64,000 bases of DNA from Legionella yabuuchiae (GTDB lineage Bacteria; Pseudomonadota; Gammaproteobacteria; Legionellales; Legionellaceae). The stretch covers positions 45,721-109,720 of the forward strand of contig NZ_CAAAIW010000007.1 of the NCBI RefSeq assembly GCF_900640115.1. Direction: 5' to 3'. Position 1 is the stretch's first letter, and the number at the start of each line of letters is the position of its first letter. Below, piece by piece: positions 11,670 to 20,570 of the stretch. A program made the position numbers and the translations under genes. The notes beneath the pieces were generated by a model, which searched no databases, was not told where the DNA came from, and saw only the letters and a program-made list of their open reading frames with translations.

Positions 11670-12453
11670 AATGAGTGAGAACTGTTTTATTTCTGGCGCA
11701 GAAGTAAAACAAACGCTTACTAATTTATTCGTTGAGTATGGGTTACCTTTGGCTCTTAGAAGTGATAATGGCGTTCCGTTTGCAAGTCATGCTGTAGCGG
11801 GATTATCGGAGTTGTCTGTTTGGTTAATCAAATTAGGCATTGTTCCTGAGCGTATACGCAAAGGCCATCCTGAAGAAAATGGCCGCCATGAACGAATGCA
11901 TCTTACACTTAAAAAAGAAACAGCTTCACCACCGCAGTACAATCAAGCTCGACAACAGCAACGATTCAATGCTTTTAGAACAGAGTTTAATGAGCAAAGA
12001 CCTCATGAAGGACTTAACTTTAACCGACCTGCTTGGTTATATACCCGTAATCTTTCAAAATGCGTGATTTATGCTTTTTCTTTTTCGCCCTGCCGCATTT
12101 TAAAAAACTCGCAAGGGAATGAGCCATTACTCGCTTTTTAAAATGCGGCAGGACAAAAAATAAAGGCGCCTAAAAACACGCATTTTGAAAGATTACTGGT
12201 ATACACACAATCCACTCGTGAGTTTCCATCCAAAATACCGAATGTTGAATACAGTAATGATTTTGATATAACCAGAAAAATTAGAACGAATGGCACTATG
12301 AAATGGCGAGGGAAAGAGCTTTTTGTTTCTGAAACGCTTATTGGCGAAACAATCGGAATGAAAGCTCATAGCGAAACGGAATGGCTTATGCACTTCTCTT
12401 TTTTGCCGTTGGCCATATTTGATGAGAAAACTCTCAAAGTAAATAAATTATGA
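11670..12453 (+). pseudogene. IS481-family transposase remnant, N-truncated and split by a MITE
   Basis: The C-terminal half of an IS481-type DDE transposase is readable: LFVEYGLPLALRSDNGVPFA, LGIVPERIRKGHPEENGRHE, FNEQRPHEGLNFNRPAWLY. The frame is broken at 12041 by a 160-bp element and resumes in the expected frame after 12203 with TQSTREFPSKIPNVEYS and KWRGKELFVSETLIGE, ending at TGA 12451-12453. The N-terminal catalytic region with the first aspartate is absent. Removing the insert plus one TA rejoins ...W-L-Y-T-Q-S... without a frameshift, so the gene was coding-like at the junction when the MITE arrived. Confidence 0.85.
12042..12201 (+). mobile_element. 160-bp MITE copy 1 (inside IS481 transposase)
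   Basis: Begins TACCCGTAATC and ends GATTACTGGTA (canonical end GATTACGGGTA, one change). It is flanked by TA at 12040-12041 and 12202-12203. Outer inverted repeats are 25 bases; an inner 18-base pair CCTGCCGCATTTTAAAAA / its complement lies around the centre. No coding capacity of its own. Confidence 0.92.
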
Positions 12454-12486
12454 TAAATTAGTGTTACCGATGTGACCAGGCATCTT

Positions 12487-12510
12487 TGTTACCTATGTGC
12501 CGGTCACACA
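12487..12510 (+). repeat. Right terminal repeat of the IS481 remnant
   Basis: TGTTACCTATGTGCCGGTCA + CACA, about 35 bases after the transposase stop, has the form of IS481-family ends (TGTTACCTATGT... CGGTC...). The matching left end was not found, in line with loss of the 5' half. Confidence 0.65.
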
Positions 12511-12709
12511 GACATTATCATACGACTCAAACGCCTAGCGCGGGAGAGGGGGCAGATCGAAGTAAACTGAAACATCTGTGCTCAGATTAAGAGTGAGAAG
12601 ATTGCAAAACACTTTAGGGACAATGATATGGACTCATCCTCCCTTTTAAACGGCCACTAGATGGGCCAAAATGTTTTTGTCTAAAAACAAAAAAGAAAAG
12701 GAGAGTCCA

Positions 12710-12772
12710 ATGAACAATATTACTGTGCTAGGCATAGATTTGGCAAAAGATGTTTTCCAATTACCAGGGTAA
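12710..12772 (+). pseudogene. IS110-family transposase N-terminal stub
   Basis: After a good ribosome-binding site (AAAGGAGAG), ATG 12710 starts MNNITVLGIDLAKDVFQLPG and then stops. The start of IS110 transposases is closely similar, with the first RuvC-like aspartate in GIDLAK. The rest is missing, so this is the 5' end of a deleted element. The non-coding 5' margin of the element probably reaches back to about 12625. Confidence 0.75.
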
Positions 12773-12804
12773 AATCATACTTTGATTAAAACATGTATTA
12801 TATG

Positions 12805-12889
12805 TGTCATTACCGCGCAGAAGGCAATCTATTTTAAATATTCACTTCCCTTTATCTCAAAATAGATTGCCTTCTGCGCGGGAATGACA
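12805..12889. repeat. Palindromic repeat with 31-base arms
   Basis: Left arm 12805-12835 (TGTCATTACCGCGCAGAAGG + CAATCTATTTT) pairs with right arm 12859-12889 with one mismatch around a 23-base loop. It lies between the IS110 stub and the GDSL lipase gene. It could fold as a stable hairpin, but no gene ends immediately upstream. Confidence 0.85.
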
Positions 12890-13028
12890 AAATATAGACA
12901 ATTTTTTAGTTCATTTTTTTAATTAAATGGCATGATCTTACTCTGAAATGGATAGCATAATAGTCGCATTTTGGAGTTGATTGGGTATATAATGGGTATT
13001 TAATAAACTTGCATAAAAAAGGTCACGC

Positions 13029-13979
13029 ATGAGAACTTTTTTTACCATATTTACTCTGTTGTTTTCTCTAGCTGCTTCGGCTAACCCAATCAATAAAATC
13101 GTTGTATTCGGTGATAGTCTTTCGGACAACGGTAATTTCTACGAATACATGAAAAAACAATTTCCTACAGCACCTTACTATGAAGGGCGCTTTACGAATG
13201 GCCCCGTTTGGATCGAGCTGGTAGCGAATGCCAAAGAAACCGAATTATTGAATTACGCCTTTGGTGGCGCTGGAGTTTTAGATCCAGTTGAAGATCCAGA
13301 TTCAGCGTTATTTAATCTGCATCAAGAAGTTAACAGCTATTTTTTAGCGCATGAGGATAAAGCCGATGCGGATGCATTATACGTCGTTTGGATTGGCTCC
13401 AATAATTATCTAGCTATGCCAGAAGATGAGCCAAAAACATTATCCGTGGTGCTTGGTGGTATTAAAGCGGAATTGCAGCGACTTGTGGAGAAAGGCGCAA
13501 AAAATATAGTGGTTGTTAATTTACCCGATCTGGGTAAAACCCCAGTAGCCTATGATTATGAAGCCAATGATAAGTTATCCGTCCTATCCATCGATCATAA
13601 TGTAGCATTATTACAACAAGTGGAAGAATTTGAAAAAGCACATCCTGATGTGCAGTGGGTATACCTAAACGTCGGAGAAATGTTTAATGAGTTGATTCTT
13701 ACCCCAGAAAATTTTGGGTTTGTGAGAGAAACGCTCAAAGATACTTGTTTTGATAAATACCCAAGTGCTCAAGATAGCCAAAATTCACCTCCTTCTATGA
13801 TGGGTATTGCGGCTTCTTTAATTAAACAAGCAAATGGTAATCTTGATCCTTGCGAAGGGTATTTGTTCTTTGATCCCGTTCATCCTACCGCATTAGCGCA
13901 TAAGATTCTTTCCGAGCGTACGTTGAAGAAATTCGATGAAGTCGGCTTTGAATTTGCTAAAAAAACTGTCAATAGCTAA
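13029..13979 (+). CDS. Secreted GDSL/SGNH lipase, PlaA-type lysophospholipase candidate
   Basis: 316 residues with an N-terminal signal peptide (MRTFFTIFTLLFSLAASANP, cleavage near residue 19). Block I is VVFGDSLSDNGNF with the nucleophilic serine; block III is VVWIGSNNY; block V is FDPVHPTALAH with the catalytic Asp and His. This is the SGNH hydrolase pattern of Legionella secreted lipases/acyltransferases (PlaA, PlaC, PlaD). The short GRFTNGPVWIE after block I is also typical. Predicted to act outside the cytoplasm on lysophospholipids or esters; which of the three paralogues it represents cannot be settled. It sits inside the IS-remnant zone. Confidence 0.85.
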   Translation: MRTFFTIFTLLFSLAASANPINKIVVFGDSLSDNGNFYEYMKKQFPTAPYYEGRFTNGPVWIELVANAKETELLNYAFGGAGVLDPVEDPDSALFNLHQEVNSYFLAHEDKADADALYVVWIGSNNYLAMPEDEPKTLSVVLGGIKAELQRLVEKGAKNIVVVNLPDLGKTPVAYDYEANDKLSVLSIDHNVALLQQVEEFEKAHPDVQWVYLNVGEMFNELILTPENFGFVRETLKDTCFDKYPSAQDSQNSPPSMMGIAASLIKQANGNLDPCEGYLFFDPVHPTALAHKILSERTLKKFDEVGFEFAKKTVNS

Positions 13980-14010
13980 GCGGTTGAATTCTTGTTTGGT
14001 AAATTCCATG

Positions 14011-14043
14011 AAACGGATTCTAGATTGGTTCTGGGATCCGTTT
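14011..14043 (+). terminator. Probable terminator of the GDSL lipase gene
   Basis: AAACGGAT (14011-14018) pairs with ATCCGTTT (14036-14043), followed by ATTTGT, about 30 bases past the lipase stop. The stem is short. Confidence 0.4.
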
Positions 14044-14102
14044 ATTTGTAATTCCCCGCGCCATCCCGAGCGCAGTGCTTCCAATTAGCCTTAAGTTTTA
14101 GT

Positions 14103-14400
14103 TTACATATTACGATACATCGGGGCAGCAATGGTAAATTGTTGCAAGCCGATCTACATGGTTTTAATCCCCGGAGGATGTCCATTTTTTGTAGGCTTGT
14201 GCCCGCCCAAGCGGACAATCCTTAAAATAACCTCGGATAAAACGGGACACTCATGGGGTATTTTTTTCCTTAAAGTAGGAGTAAATGGCCTTCCATTCAA
14301 AATCTTCAAACAATTGATCTGCTTTAATACCAACTTCTGTCCGCCCAATATAAATTAACCCATAAAGTCTACAAGCTGAGATAGACGCCGTAGGGATTAA
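14103..14400 (-). pseudogene. IS4-family transposase C-terminal remnant
   Basis: On the minus strand, fragments in two frames read LYIGRTEVGIKADQLFEDFE + WKAIYSYFKEKNTP and then LSEVILRIVRLGGHKPTKNG + HPPGIKTM, followed by TAG where Trp is expected and then IGLQQFTIAAPMYRNM and a stop at 14103-14105. The LGG...PG.KT.W.GLQ pattern is the C-terminus of IS4-type transposases. At least one frameshift and one W-to-stop change show it is dead. This fills the gap between the lipase and the antiporter gene. Confidence 0.7.
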
Positions 14401-14445
14401 ATTTTTTTATAGTTTCACGAGAGCTATGTAAATAGATTTCATCGA

Positions 14446-15408
14446 TCATAAAAAAAGCCAGTAAAGATATAGACCATAAGATAACAACAAGCTCAGGCCG
14501 ACAAGGCGGTCAATTTTTTTTCGTTTTAAAATGACCAGCAGAAGAAAACTGGATATAGCTAATAGCAGCCAAACATCTTGTTCGGCAATTTTCCCAGTAA
14601 ACGGAATGGGTTGTATTAAGGAGGTGATTCCAAGGATGGATAAAAGATTAAAAAGATTACTGCCTAAAATATTGCCAATGACCATATCAGGATGCCTACG
14701 CCAGGACGCGACAAGAACGGTGAACAGTTCTGGCACTGATGTGCCTATGGCTACTAAGGATAAGCCAATAACTGCCTCAGAAACGCCATATTGATATGCG
14801 ATCGTTACCGCGCCCTTTACAAGCCAATGAGCTCCTAGCGCTAAAAATATAAGGCTGAAGATGGATAATAGCAAAGCACTTGGCAAGGCAATGGTTGTAG
14901 GGATGATTTCTTTTTTAATCTGATTCTTAAACTTGGTTTCTGATTGTGTTTCTTCTTGAGCGAGTTTTTTTTCTTTCCAAATATTAAAACTTTGGTACAC
15001 GATTAAAAGAAGTAGCATTAAAAAGCCTGTGAAACGATGGATATACCCTGGGATTGACAATAAAGCCAAAAGCAAGCAGGCAATCACGCCCATGAGCGCA
15101 TCTAATTTAATTTGTGGAGCGTTGCAAGGGATGGTAAAAATGATTGCCCCCAACCCGAGAATTAACATGGTGTTTGAAATATTACTGCCAACAATATTGC
15201 CTATAGCAATCTCAGAATAGCCATCGAGTGCGGCAGCAACAGAAACAACCAGCTCTGGAGCAGAAGTCCCAAATCCAATGATAACCGTGCTTATTAAAAG
15301 CGTTGAAAGTTGCAATTTCTCAGCAATCCCCACACTGCCACGTATTAATCCCTCACCGCCCAAGTATAAAAAAACTAGACCGCTAATAATCCATATCCAG
15401 CTTACCAT
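14446..15408 (-). CDS. CaCA-family Na+/Ca2+ antiporter (YrbG-like)
   Basis: Two homologous halves of a sodium/calcium exchanger are visible, each with the alpha-repeat motif: GFGTSAPELVVSVAAALDG...GNIVGSNISN near residue 50 and AIGTSVPELFTVLVASWRR...GNILGSNLFN near residue 215. About ten membrane helices are predicted, with a charged loop in the middle. Start ATG 15408 is preferred (320 aa) because GGGGGAAGGC lies just upstream; a start at 15426 would add 6 residues. It overlaps the Ca2+-ATPase stop by 7 bases, which suggests translational coupling and a shared role in calcium or cation export. Confidence 0.88.
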   Translation of the reverse strand: MVSWIWIISGLVFLYLGGEGLIRGSVGIAEKLQLSTLLISTVIIGFGTSAPELVVSVAAALDGYSEIAIGNIVGSNISNTMLILGLGAIIFTIPCNAPQIKLDALMGVIACLLLALLSIPGYIHRFTGFLMLLLLIVYQSFNIWKEKKLAQEETQSETKFKNQIKKEIIPTTIALPSALLLSIFSLIFLALGAHWLVKGAVTIAYQYGVSEAVIGLSLVAIGTSVPELFTVLVASWRRHPDMVIGNILGSNLFNLLSILGITSLIQPIPFTGKIAEQDVWLLLAISSFLLLVILKRKKIDRLVGLSLLLSYGLYLYWLFL

Positions 15409-18017
15409 GCCTTCCCCCGTAGCCATTTAATGCCTTCAGGAATAAGAAATAAGGGTAGAGCGCTTAGGGTAATGATTGCCCAGTCACGCCAAGATAAGGC
15501 CGTTGTATGCAGTATCGTTTGTAATCCTGGCAAATAAACCGCTAACAGCTGTAATGCCGCCATTGAACCAATCGCTAGTAATAGCCATGGGTTTGAACAC
15601 CAACCAATTTCTGCAATGGGTCTTTGTAAATTGCGGAAATTAAGCGCATGAATATTTGCCATAATGGCAATGGCCGTGAAGGCAACCGTATTGGCTAGCT
15701 CATAGGACTCCCTCAGATAGAACGCGTATAATACATAGGCTGTAATACCGATGTAAGATCCAAAAAACACGAGCAATAATAACGAATTCCAATTCAAGAT
15801 AGGTTGATTAATTTTTCGTGGCGGATGTTCCATGATATCGGTTTCCGGTTGCTCAACGCTTAATGAGATCGCCGTAGCGCTATCTGTTACCAAATTAATC
15901 CAAAGAATTTGTATAGGAACCATAATTAATGGTCCACCCATAAAAATGTTGATGAGAATTGCCAGCACTTCCCCCATGTTCGAAGAAGCGAGAAAGAGTA
16001 CGAATTTTTGAATGTTTGCATACTGCCGCCTCCCTTCTTGGACAGCGGCGATGATGGATGCAAAGTTATCATCCGTTAATACAATATCGGCCACACTCTT
16101 TGCCACATCCGTGCCCCGTATTCCCATTGCAATGCCAATATCTGCCTGCTTTAGCGCAGGTGCGTCGTTTACGCCGTCTCCAGTCATGGCAGCTAATTGA
16201 TCTTTGGACTGTAACAACTTGACAATGCGAAGTTTATCCTCAGGCACAGTGCGAGCAAAAAGAATCTGTGTTTGCAATAAGTCCGATAATTCCTCATCAT
16301 TGAGTTCCTTCACATCATTGCTGGTCAGGGTGTTTTCAACCTTAAGACCTATTTCTTTTGCAATAGCTTTAGCGGTGATGGGAGAGTCTCCTGTGATCAT
16401 CATCACCTTTATGCCTGCACGCTTAGCTTTTTTTATCGCCTCCAGAACTTCTGGTCGCGGTGGATCAACCAATCCAACGCACCCAAGAAAAGTTAGTTCG
16501 CTTTCAGCTTCTTCAACCGTAAGTTCTTTTTCAGTACCGGTTGTCTTTCGCGCTAATGCTAGCGTGCGCAACCCGTCTTCGGCTAATTTAATGTATGCGT
16601 CTTCAATCGTGTTGCGCTGATCTTTAGTGAGTTCTTTGGACTCACCATCAATTAAATAGGTGGTTGACAAGGATAAAATCACTTCTGGTGCGCCTTTGAC
16701 ATAAACAACCTGATTTGAGTTATGTTTCGCTATCACTGACATGCGTTTACGGTTTGAATCAAAAGAAAATTCTCTTATTATTTCTGACTCAGGTTCTTGT
16801 TTTAGTCCCGCTTTCATCGCCATAACCATGAGCGCCGCTTCATCGGGTGAGCCAACCGCCTCCCAAGTGTTTTCTTTCTCTTTAATGCGAGCATTATTAC
16901 AGGTTCTAGCGGTCTCGATTAAAGCCATTAAATCATTATTTGAATGAGGATCAATTTCCTCGTTGTCTTGCTCAAATGTTCCAGAAGGTTCATATCCTGT
17001 TCCTTGGATGTTATAAGTTGCATCGGCTTGCCAAATTTTTTGAACATTCATTTTGTTTTTTGTTAGCGTTCCGGTTTTGTCTGTGCAAATAATGGACACA
17101 GCGCCCAATGTTTCTGCAGCTTGTAACTTCCGTAGCAACGCTTTTTTCCGAGCCATGGCTCTCACCCCTAGCGCGAGGGCTATTGTGACAACTGCGGGGA
17201 GTCCTTCTGGTATCGCAGAAACAGCAAGCGAGATACCCGTCATAAACATCTTCATGATGTCTCGACCACCTATAATACCTACAATGACAACAATTGCTGA
17301 AATGACTAGGGCAATGATCCCAAATTGCCGACCCAAAATGGACAATTCCTTTTGCAAACGAGTTTGAGTTTCACTAACTTGTTCAGTTAATTCGGCAATA
17401 CGTCCAAATTGCGTTTGCATTCCTATCTCTACCACTAACCCTCGCCCACGACCGCTCACCACGTGGGTTCCCATGAAAGCCATATTTTTACGTTCAGTTA
17501 GAGAGGTATCTTCGGGAAGTGGTTTGGTGTTTTTAGCAATGGGAGCAGACTCTCCAGTTAATGCTGCTTCGTTAATGGTTAAATTGGCAGAATCCGTAAG
17601 GCGAATATCCGCAGGAACAACGTCGCCTGAGTGTAAAAGAACGCAATCACCCGGTTTAAGAGTTTTCGCATCAACTACTGTTTCTTCACCGTTTTGAATG
17701 ACTGTGCATTGAGGGGATAGCATTTCTTGTAATTCTTTTATAGCAGTTTCAGCCTTCCATTCTTGGATAAACCCTAAAAACCCATTAAAGATTACAATGG
17801 TCAAAATGGCGATGGCATCAATAATATCTCCAAGAAAAAACGATAACAGGGTGGCAAGAACCAGGATAAGAATCAGTATATTAAAAAATTGGCGAGCCAG
17901 CATGGTATACCAACGCGTTGATTTAATCTTTTGCAGTTCATTTGGGCCGTAATCCTTTGTGGATTCCTCCAGAATTTTTTGGGTTTCTTCAACGCTTTTT
18001 GTATGCCATGCTTTCAT
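15402..18017 (-). CDS. P-type IIA cation-transporting ATPase (calcium type)
   Basis: 871 residues, the length of bacterial SERCA/PMR1-like pumps. Visible: actuator TGES at 154-157, transport-site PEGLP at 270-274 in the M4 helix, phosphorylation site DKTGTLT with D313, the nucleotide-binding region, MTGDGVNDAPALKQADIGIA hinge, and a C-terminal membrane bundle. Known role of the family: ATP-driven export of Ca2+ (sometimes Mn2+ or Na+) across the inner membrane. The ribosome-binding site AAAGGATG precedes the ATG. It is the first gene of a two-gene unit with the CaCA antiporter; the exact ion is inferred. Confidence 0.9.
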   Translation of the reverse strand: MKAWHTKSVEETQKILEESTKDYGPNELQKIKSTRWYTMLARQFFNILILILVLATLLSFFLGDIIDAIAILTIVIFNGFLGFIQEWKAETAIKELQEMLSPQCTVIQNGEETVVDAKTLKPGDCVLLHSGDVVPADIRLTDSANLTINEAALTGESAPIAKNTKPLPEDTSLTERKNMAFMGTHVVSGRGRGLVVEIGMQTQFGRIAELTEQVSETQTRLQKELSILGRQFGIIALVISAIVVIVGIIGGRDIMKMFMTGISLAVSAIPEGLPAVVTIALALGVRAMARKKALLRKLQAAETLGAVSIICTDKTGTLTKNKMNVQKIWQADATYNIQGTGYEPSGTFEQDNEEIDPHSNNDLMALIETARTCNNARIKEKENTWEAVGSPDEAALMVMAMKAGLKQEPESEIIREFSFDSNRKRMSVIAKHNSNQVVYVKGAPEVILSLSTTYLIDGESKELTKDQRNTIEDAYIKLAEDGLRTLALARKTTGTEKELTVEEAESELTFLGCVGLVDPPRPEVLEAIKKAKRAGIKVMMITGDSPITAKAIAKEIGLKVENTLTSNDVKELNDEELSDLLQTQILFARTVPEDKLRIVKLLQSKDQLAAMTGDGVNDAPALKQADIGIAMGIRGTDVAKSVADIVLTDDNFASIIAAVQEGRRQYANIQKFVLFLASSNMGEVLAILINIFMGGPLIMVPIQILWINLVTDSATAISLSVEQPETDIMEHPPRKINQPILNWNSLLLLVFFGSYIGITAYVLYAFYLRESYELANTVAFTAIAIMANIHALNFRNLQRPIAEIGWCSNPWLLLAIGSMAALQLLAVYLPGLQTILHTTALSWRDWAIITLSALPLFLIPEGIKWLRGKAW

Positions 18018-18057
18018 ACCACATCCTTTTGGAAGAAATAGAATTTATGCGGTAAGG

Positions 18058-18951
18058 TTACCACCCTTTACTTGCACAAATTTGTTCATAAGCTTTTGAA
18101 ATTTTTTGGGTTTTATCATTCGCCAAGCGAATCATTTCCTCGGGTAAACCTTGGGCAATGAGCTTATCGGGATGATTTTTACTCATAAGGCGGCGATAAG
18201 CTTTTTTAACTTCTTGTTTACTTGCATTTTGATCCACTTCGAGAATAGCAAAGGCTTGCGCTAATGAATCGCTTGGGCGGTGAGTACTTTGTCTGCTTGA
18301 AGAGGAGCGGTGCGTATGGGCTTGTTCTTTCGAATGAGCGTTGGGGTTGTAGTCAAAATCTTCATAAAATCGATATTGTTCATAGAGTGGCGCAAATCCC
18401 AAATAGCGCAATATAGTATTCATAGCGTCTAATTTATTTGCAGATAAACTATCCGTTTGGGCAGCGCGATACTGAATTTCGATAAAGAGTTTTAAAAGCT
18501 CCGAGTTATCATGCAAGGCTAATCTTAATTCAGTAAGTTCTTTTTCTAAGTCAAATCCAGCGCTTTTTCCTTTGCGAAAAAGTTCCCGTGCTTGTTTTTT
18601 TTGTTTTGAATTTAATTTCATTTCCTGCATCAAAGCGGAAGCGAGCTTGATTTCTTCTTCTGATACACGACCATCGGTTTTTGCCATATGCCCCATGACC
18701 GAAAATGTTACTTCAAAAAATTTCTTTTGAATTTGTTCGCGTGTTTCAGAATGATAATGCCAATAGGGATGAGCAAAGTGTTGCGCTAAGCCTCGATCAA
18801 ATAAGTTACCCACCAGGATTCCGAACAAGGCACCGGCAGAACCGGCCATTAAGTAGCCCATAATGGCCCCAATGATCTTTCCCCACCAGGTTTGGGTCGT
18901 AAAAAATTGGCGTAAATTCATTTTAGTTTGAGGATCTTTAAAATTTGGCAT
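18058..18951 (-). CDS. djlA: DjlA, membrane-anchored DnaJ-type co-chaperone
   Basis: 297 residues in the DjlA order. One N-terminal glycine-rich membrane segment (about 23-48, GAIMGYLMAGSAGALFGILV) is followed by a TerB-like acidic helical domain (about 70-190, SVMGHMAKTDGRVSEEE), a linker rich in Ser/His, and a C-terminal J domain (about 232-297) with the HPD tripeptide in KNHPDKL that stimulates DnaK ATPase. ATG 18951 has no strong Shine-Dalgarno; ATG 18921 (MNLRQFF) is an equally possible start. It is divergent from waaA, with a MITE in the shared upstream region. Confidence 0.9.
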   Translation of the reverse strand: MPNFKDPQTKMNLRQFFTTQTWWGKIIGAIMGYLMAGSAGALFGILVGNLFDRGLAQHFAHPYWHYHSETREQIQKKFFEVTFSVMGHMAKTDGRVSEEEIKLASALMQEMKLNSKQKKQARELFRKGKSAGFDLEKELTELRLALHDNSELLKLFIEIQYRAAQTDSLSANKLDAMNTILRYLGFAPLYEQYRFYEDFDYNPNAHSKEQAHTHRSSSSRQSTHRPSDSLAQAFAILEVDQNASKQEVKKAYRRLMSKNHPDKLIAQGLPEEMIRLANDKTQKISKAYEQICASKGW

Positions 18952-19062
18952 GTTAACTACTATATAATACTTCTTGCTACTAGGCAGGGTTTTCTTAAAT
19001 CATAGGTGATCTTAGCCCCGTTTTTCAAACAGTCCTTACCTCTATGATCATATAACGGTATA

Positions 19063-19222
19063 TACCCGTAATCTTTCAAAATGCGTGATTTATGCTTTTT
19101 CTTTTTCGCCCTGCCGCATTTTAAAAAACTCGCAAGGGAATGAGCCATTACTCGCTTTTTAAAATGCGGCAGGACAAAAAATAAAGGCGCCTAAAAACAC
19201 GCATTTTGAAAGATTACGGGTA
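19063..19222 (+). mobile_element. MITE copy 2, between djlA and waaA
   Basis: Canonical 160-bp element, perfect 25-base terminal inverted repeats, TA at 19061-19062 and 19223-19224. It occupies the shared divergent upstream region and ends only 33 bases before the waaA start, so it probably affects or supplies promoter context. Confidence 0.95.
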
Positions 19223-19255
19223 TAATAGCCATTATCTCCGAAAATTGATGAGCCT

Positions 19256-20524
19256 ATGCGCCGTATTTACACAATTTTACTGTTTCTTTGCATTCCTTAT
19301 ATTCTGTTCCGGTTATACCGCAAGGGAAAAAAACTAGCCGCTTATCGTCATCGTATTCCAGAACGTTTCTCACTCAGTTTAAAGGAAAAACCCGCTGATG
19401 TTTGGCTACATGCCGTTTCTCTTGGTGAAGTGAACGCTGCATCTGCTTTAATAAAAACGTTACTGGCTATGAATTTAAAAGTGGTGATAACCACCATGAC
19501 CCCAACAGGGTCTGAGCGAGTTAAAACGCTGTTTGGTGATCGCGTGTATCATCAGTATTTACCCTATGATCTGCCCTATGCAGCGCGACGGTTTTATTCC
19601 ACCTATAATCCAAAGTTAGGAATTATTCTTGAAACGGAGATTTGGCCTAATTTTATTTATATCGCTCATAAAATTCATATGCCTTTGTTTATCATCAATG
19701 GCCGTATTTCCGATCGAGCTTTAAGACAATATCAAAGAATGCGATTTTTATTTAAACCCATTCTGAATAAGTTGACGCGTATTCTGGTGCAAAGTCATCA
19801 AGACGGAGAACGGTTTATTCAACTTGGTGCCGACGAAAACAGAGTTGCCGTTGTTGGTAATTTGAAGTTTGATTTACAACAGGCTGATTTTGATATCAAT
19901 CCCGTAGCGCACTTAAAAATGACCTGGGGAACCTCTCGCCCAGTATTATTGTTGGCGAGCACCCATGCTAATGAAGAGGAACAACTATTAACTCGATACA
20001 GTCGTTTGCGCTCAAAGATTGATAAAGTACTACTGCTTATCGCGCCACGTCATCCTGAACGATTTCAAGAAGTTTATCAAATGGCTCATTCTTTGGGGTT
20101 AAAGACGGGATTAAGGAGTAATAGTTCGTCTATTACTGAAACTTGCGATGTGGTTGTCATTGATAGCTTAGGCGAACTTCAAGCGTTCTATCAGCTTAGC
20201 GACTATGGTTTCGTTGGAGGGAGTTTAGTTCCTATTGGCGGTCATAACTTACTTGAGCCAATTGCACTGAAGGTTCCTGTCATAACCGGGCCTTATAATC
20301 AAAACTCAAAGGCTATCTTTGATGCTTTACTTACTGCGAATGCAATTTGTATGGCTGAAGATGCGGATACGTTGATTGAGAAGATTATTGAATTGCATCA
20401 CAACAAAGCGGTAAAAGATACGCTTGTTAAAAATGCCAATCAAGTATTTGAGGCAAATCAAGGCAGTTTAGAAAAGAATTTGAGTTTCTTACAGCCGTTT
20501 TTCCCTTTGCCATCGCCCCAGTAA
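19256..20524 (+). CDS. waaA: WaaA (KdtA), Kdo transferase to lipid A
   Basis: 422 residues, usual length. The N-terminal half has the GT-B acceptor domain with one membrane anchor at the very N-terminus, the motif WLHAVSLGEVNAASALI, and the acidic ILETEIWPNF that holds the catalytic glutamate region. The C-terminal half contains LLLASTHANEEEQLL, LLIAPRHPERF and GGSLVPIGGHNLLEPIAL, the CMP-Kdo binding signature of WaaA. Role: addition of Kdo residues to lipid IVA on the cytoplasmic face of the inner membrane. It is monocistronic here and converges with dksA. Confidence 0.95.
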   Translation: MRRIYTILLFLCIPYILFRLYRKGKKLAAYRHRIPERFSLSLKEKPADVWLHAVSLGEVNAASALIKTLLAMNLKVVITTMTPTGSERVKTLFGDRVYHQYLPYDLPYAARRFYSTYNPKLGIILETEIWPNFIYIAHKIHMPLFIINGRISDRALRQYQRMRFLFKPILNKLTRILVQSHQDGERFIQLGADENRVAVVGNLKFDLQQADFDINPVAHLKMTWGTSRPVLLLASTHANEEEQLLTRYSRLRSKIDKVLLLIAPRHPERFQEVYQMAHSLGLKTGLRSNSSSITETCDVVVIDSLGELQAFYQLSDYGFVGGSLVPIGGHNLLEPIALKVPVITGPYNQNSKAIFDALLTANAICMAEDADTLIEKIIELHHNKAVKDTLVKNANQVFEANQGSLEKNLSFLQPFFPLPSPQ

Positions 20525-20526
20525 AC

Positions 20527-20556
20527 AATGCTTGTTGAAAGAATTCAACAAGCATT
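20527..20556. terminator. Bidirectional terminator between waaA and dksA
   Basis: Perfect 13-base arms AATGCTTGTTGAA / TTCAACAAGCATT around a 4-base AGAA loop, 2 bases after the waaA stop and 14 bases from the dksA stop. Symmetry suits both convergent genes; T-runs are weak. Confidence 0.7.
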
Positions 20557-20570
20557 CAGAAAAATAAGGA

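Noticed and set aside
16204..16620. 138-residue frame opposite the Ca2+-ATPase
   Set aside because: Antisense shadow of a strongly conserved gene; serine-rich translation typical of shadow frames.
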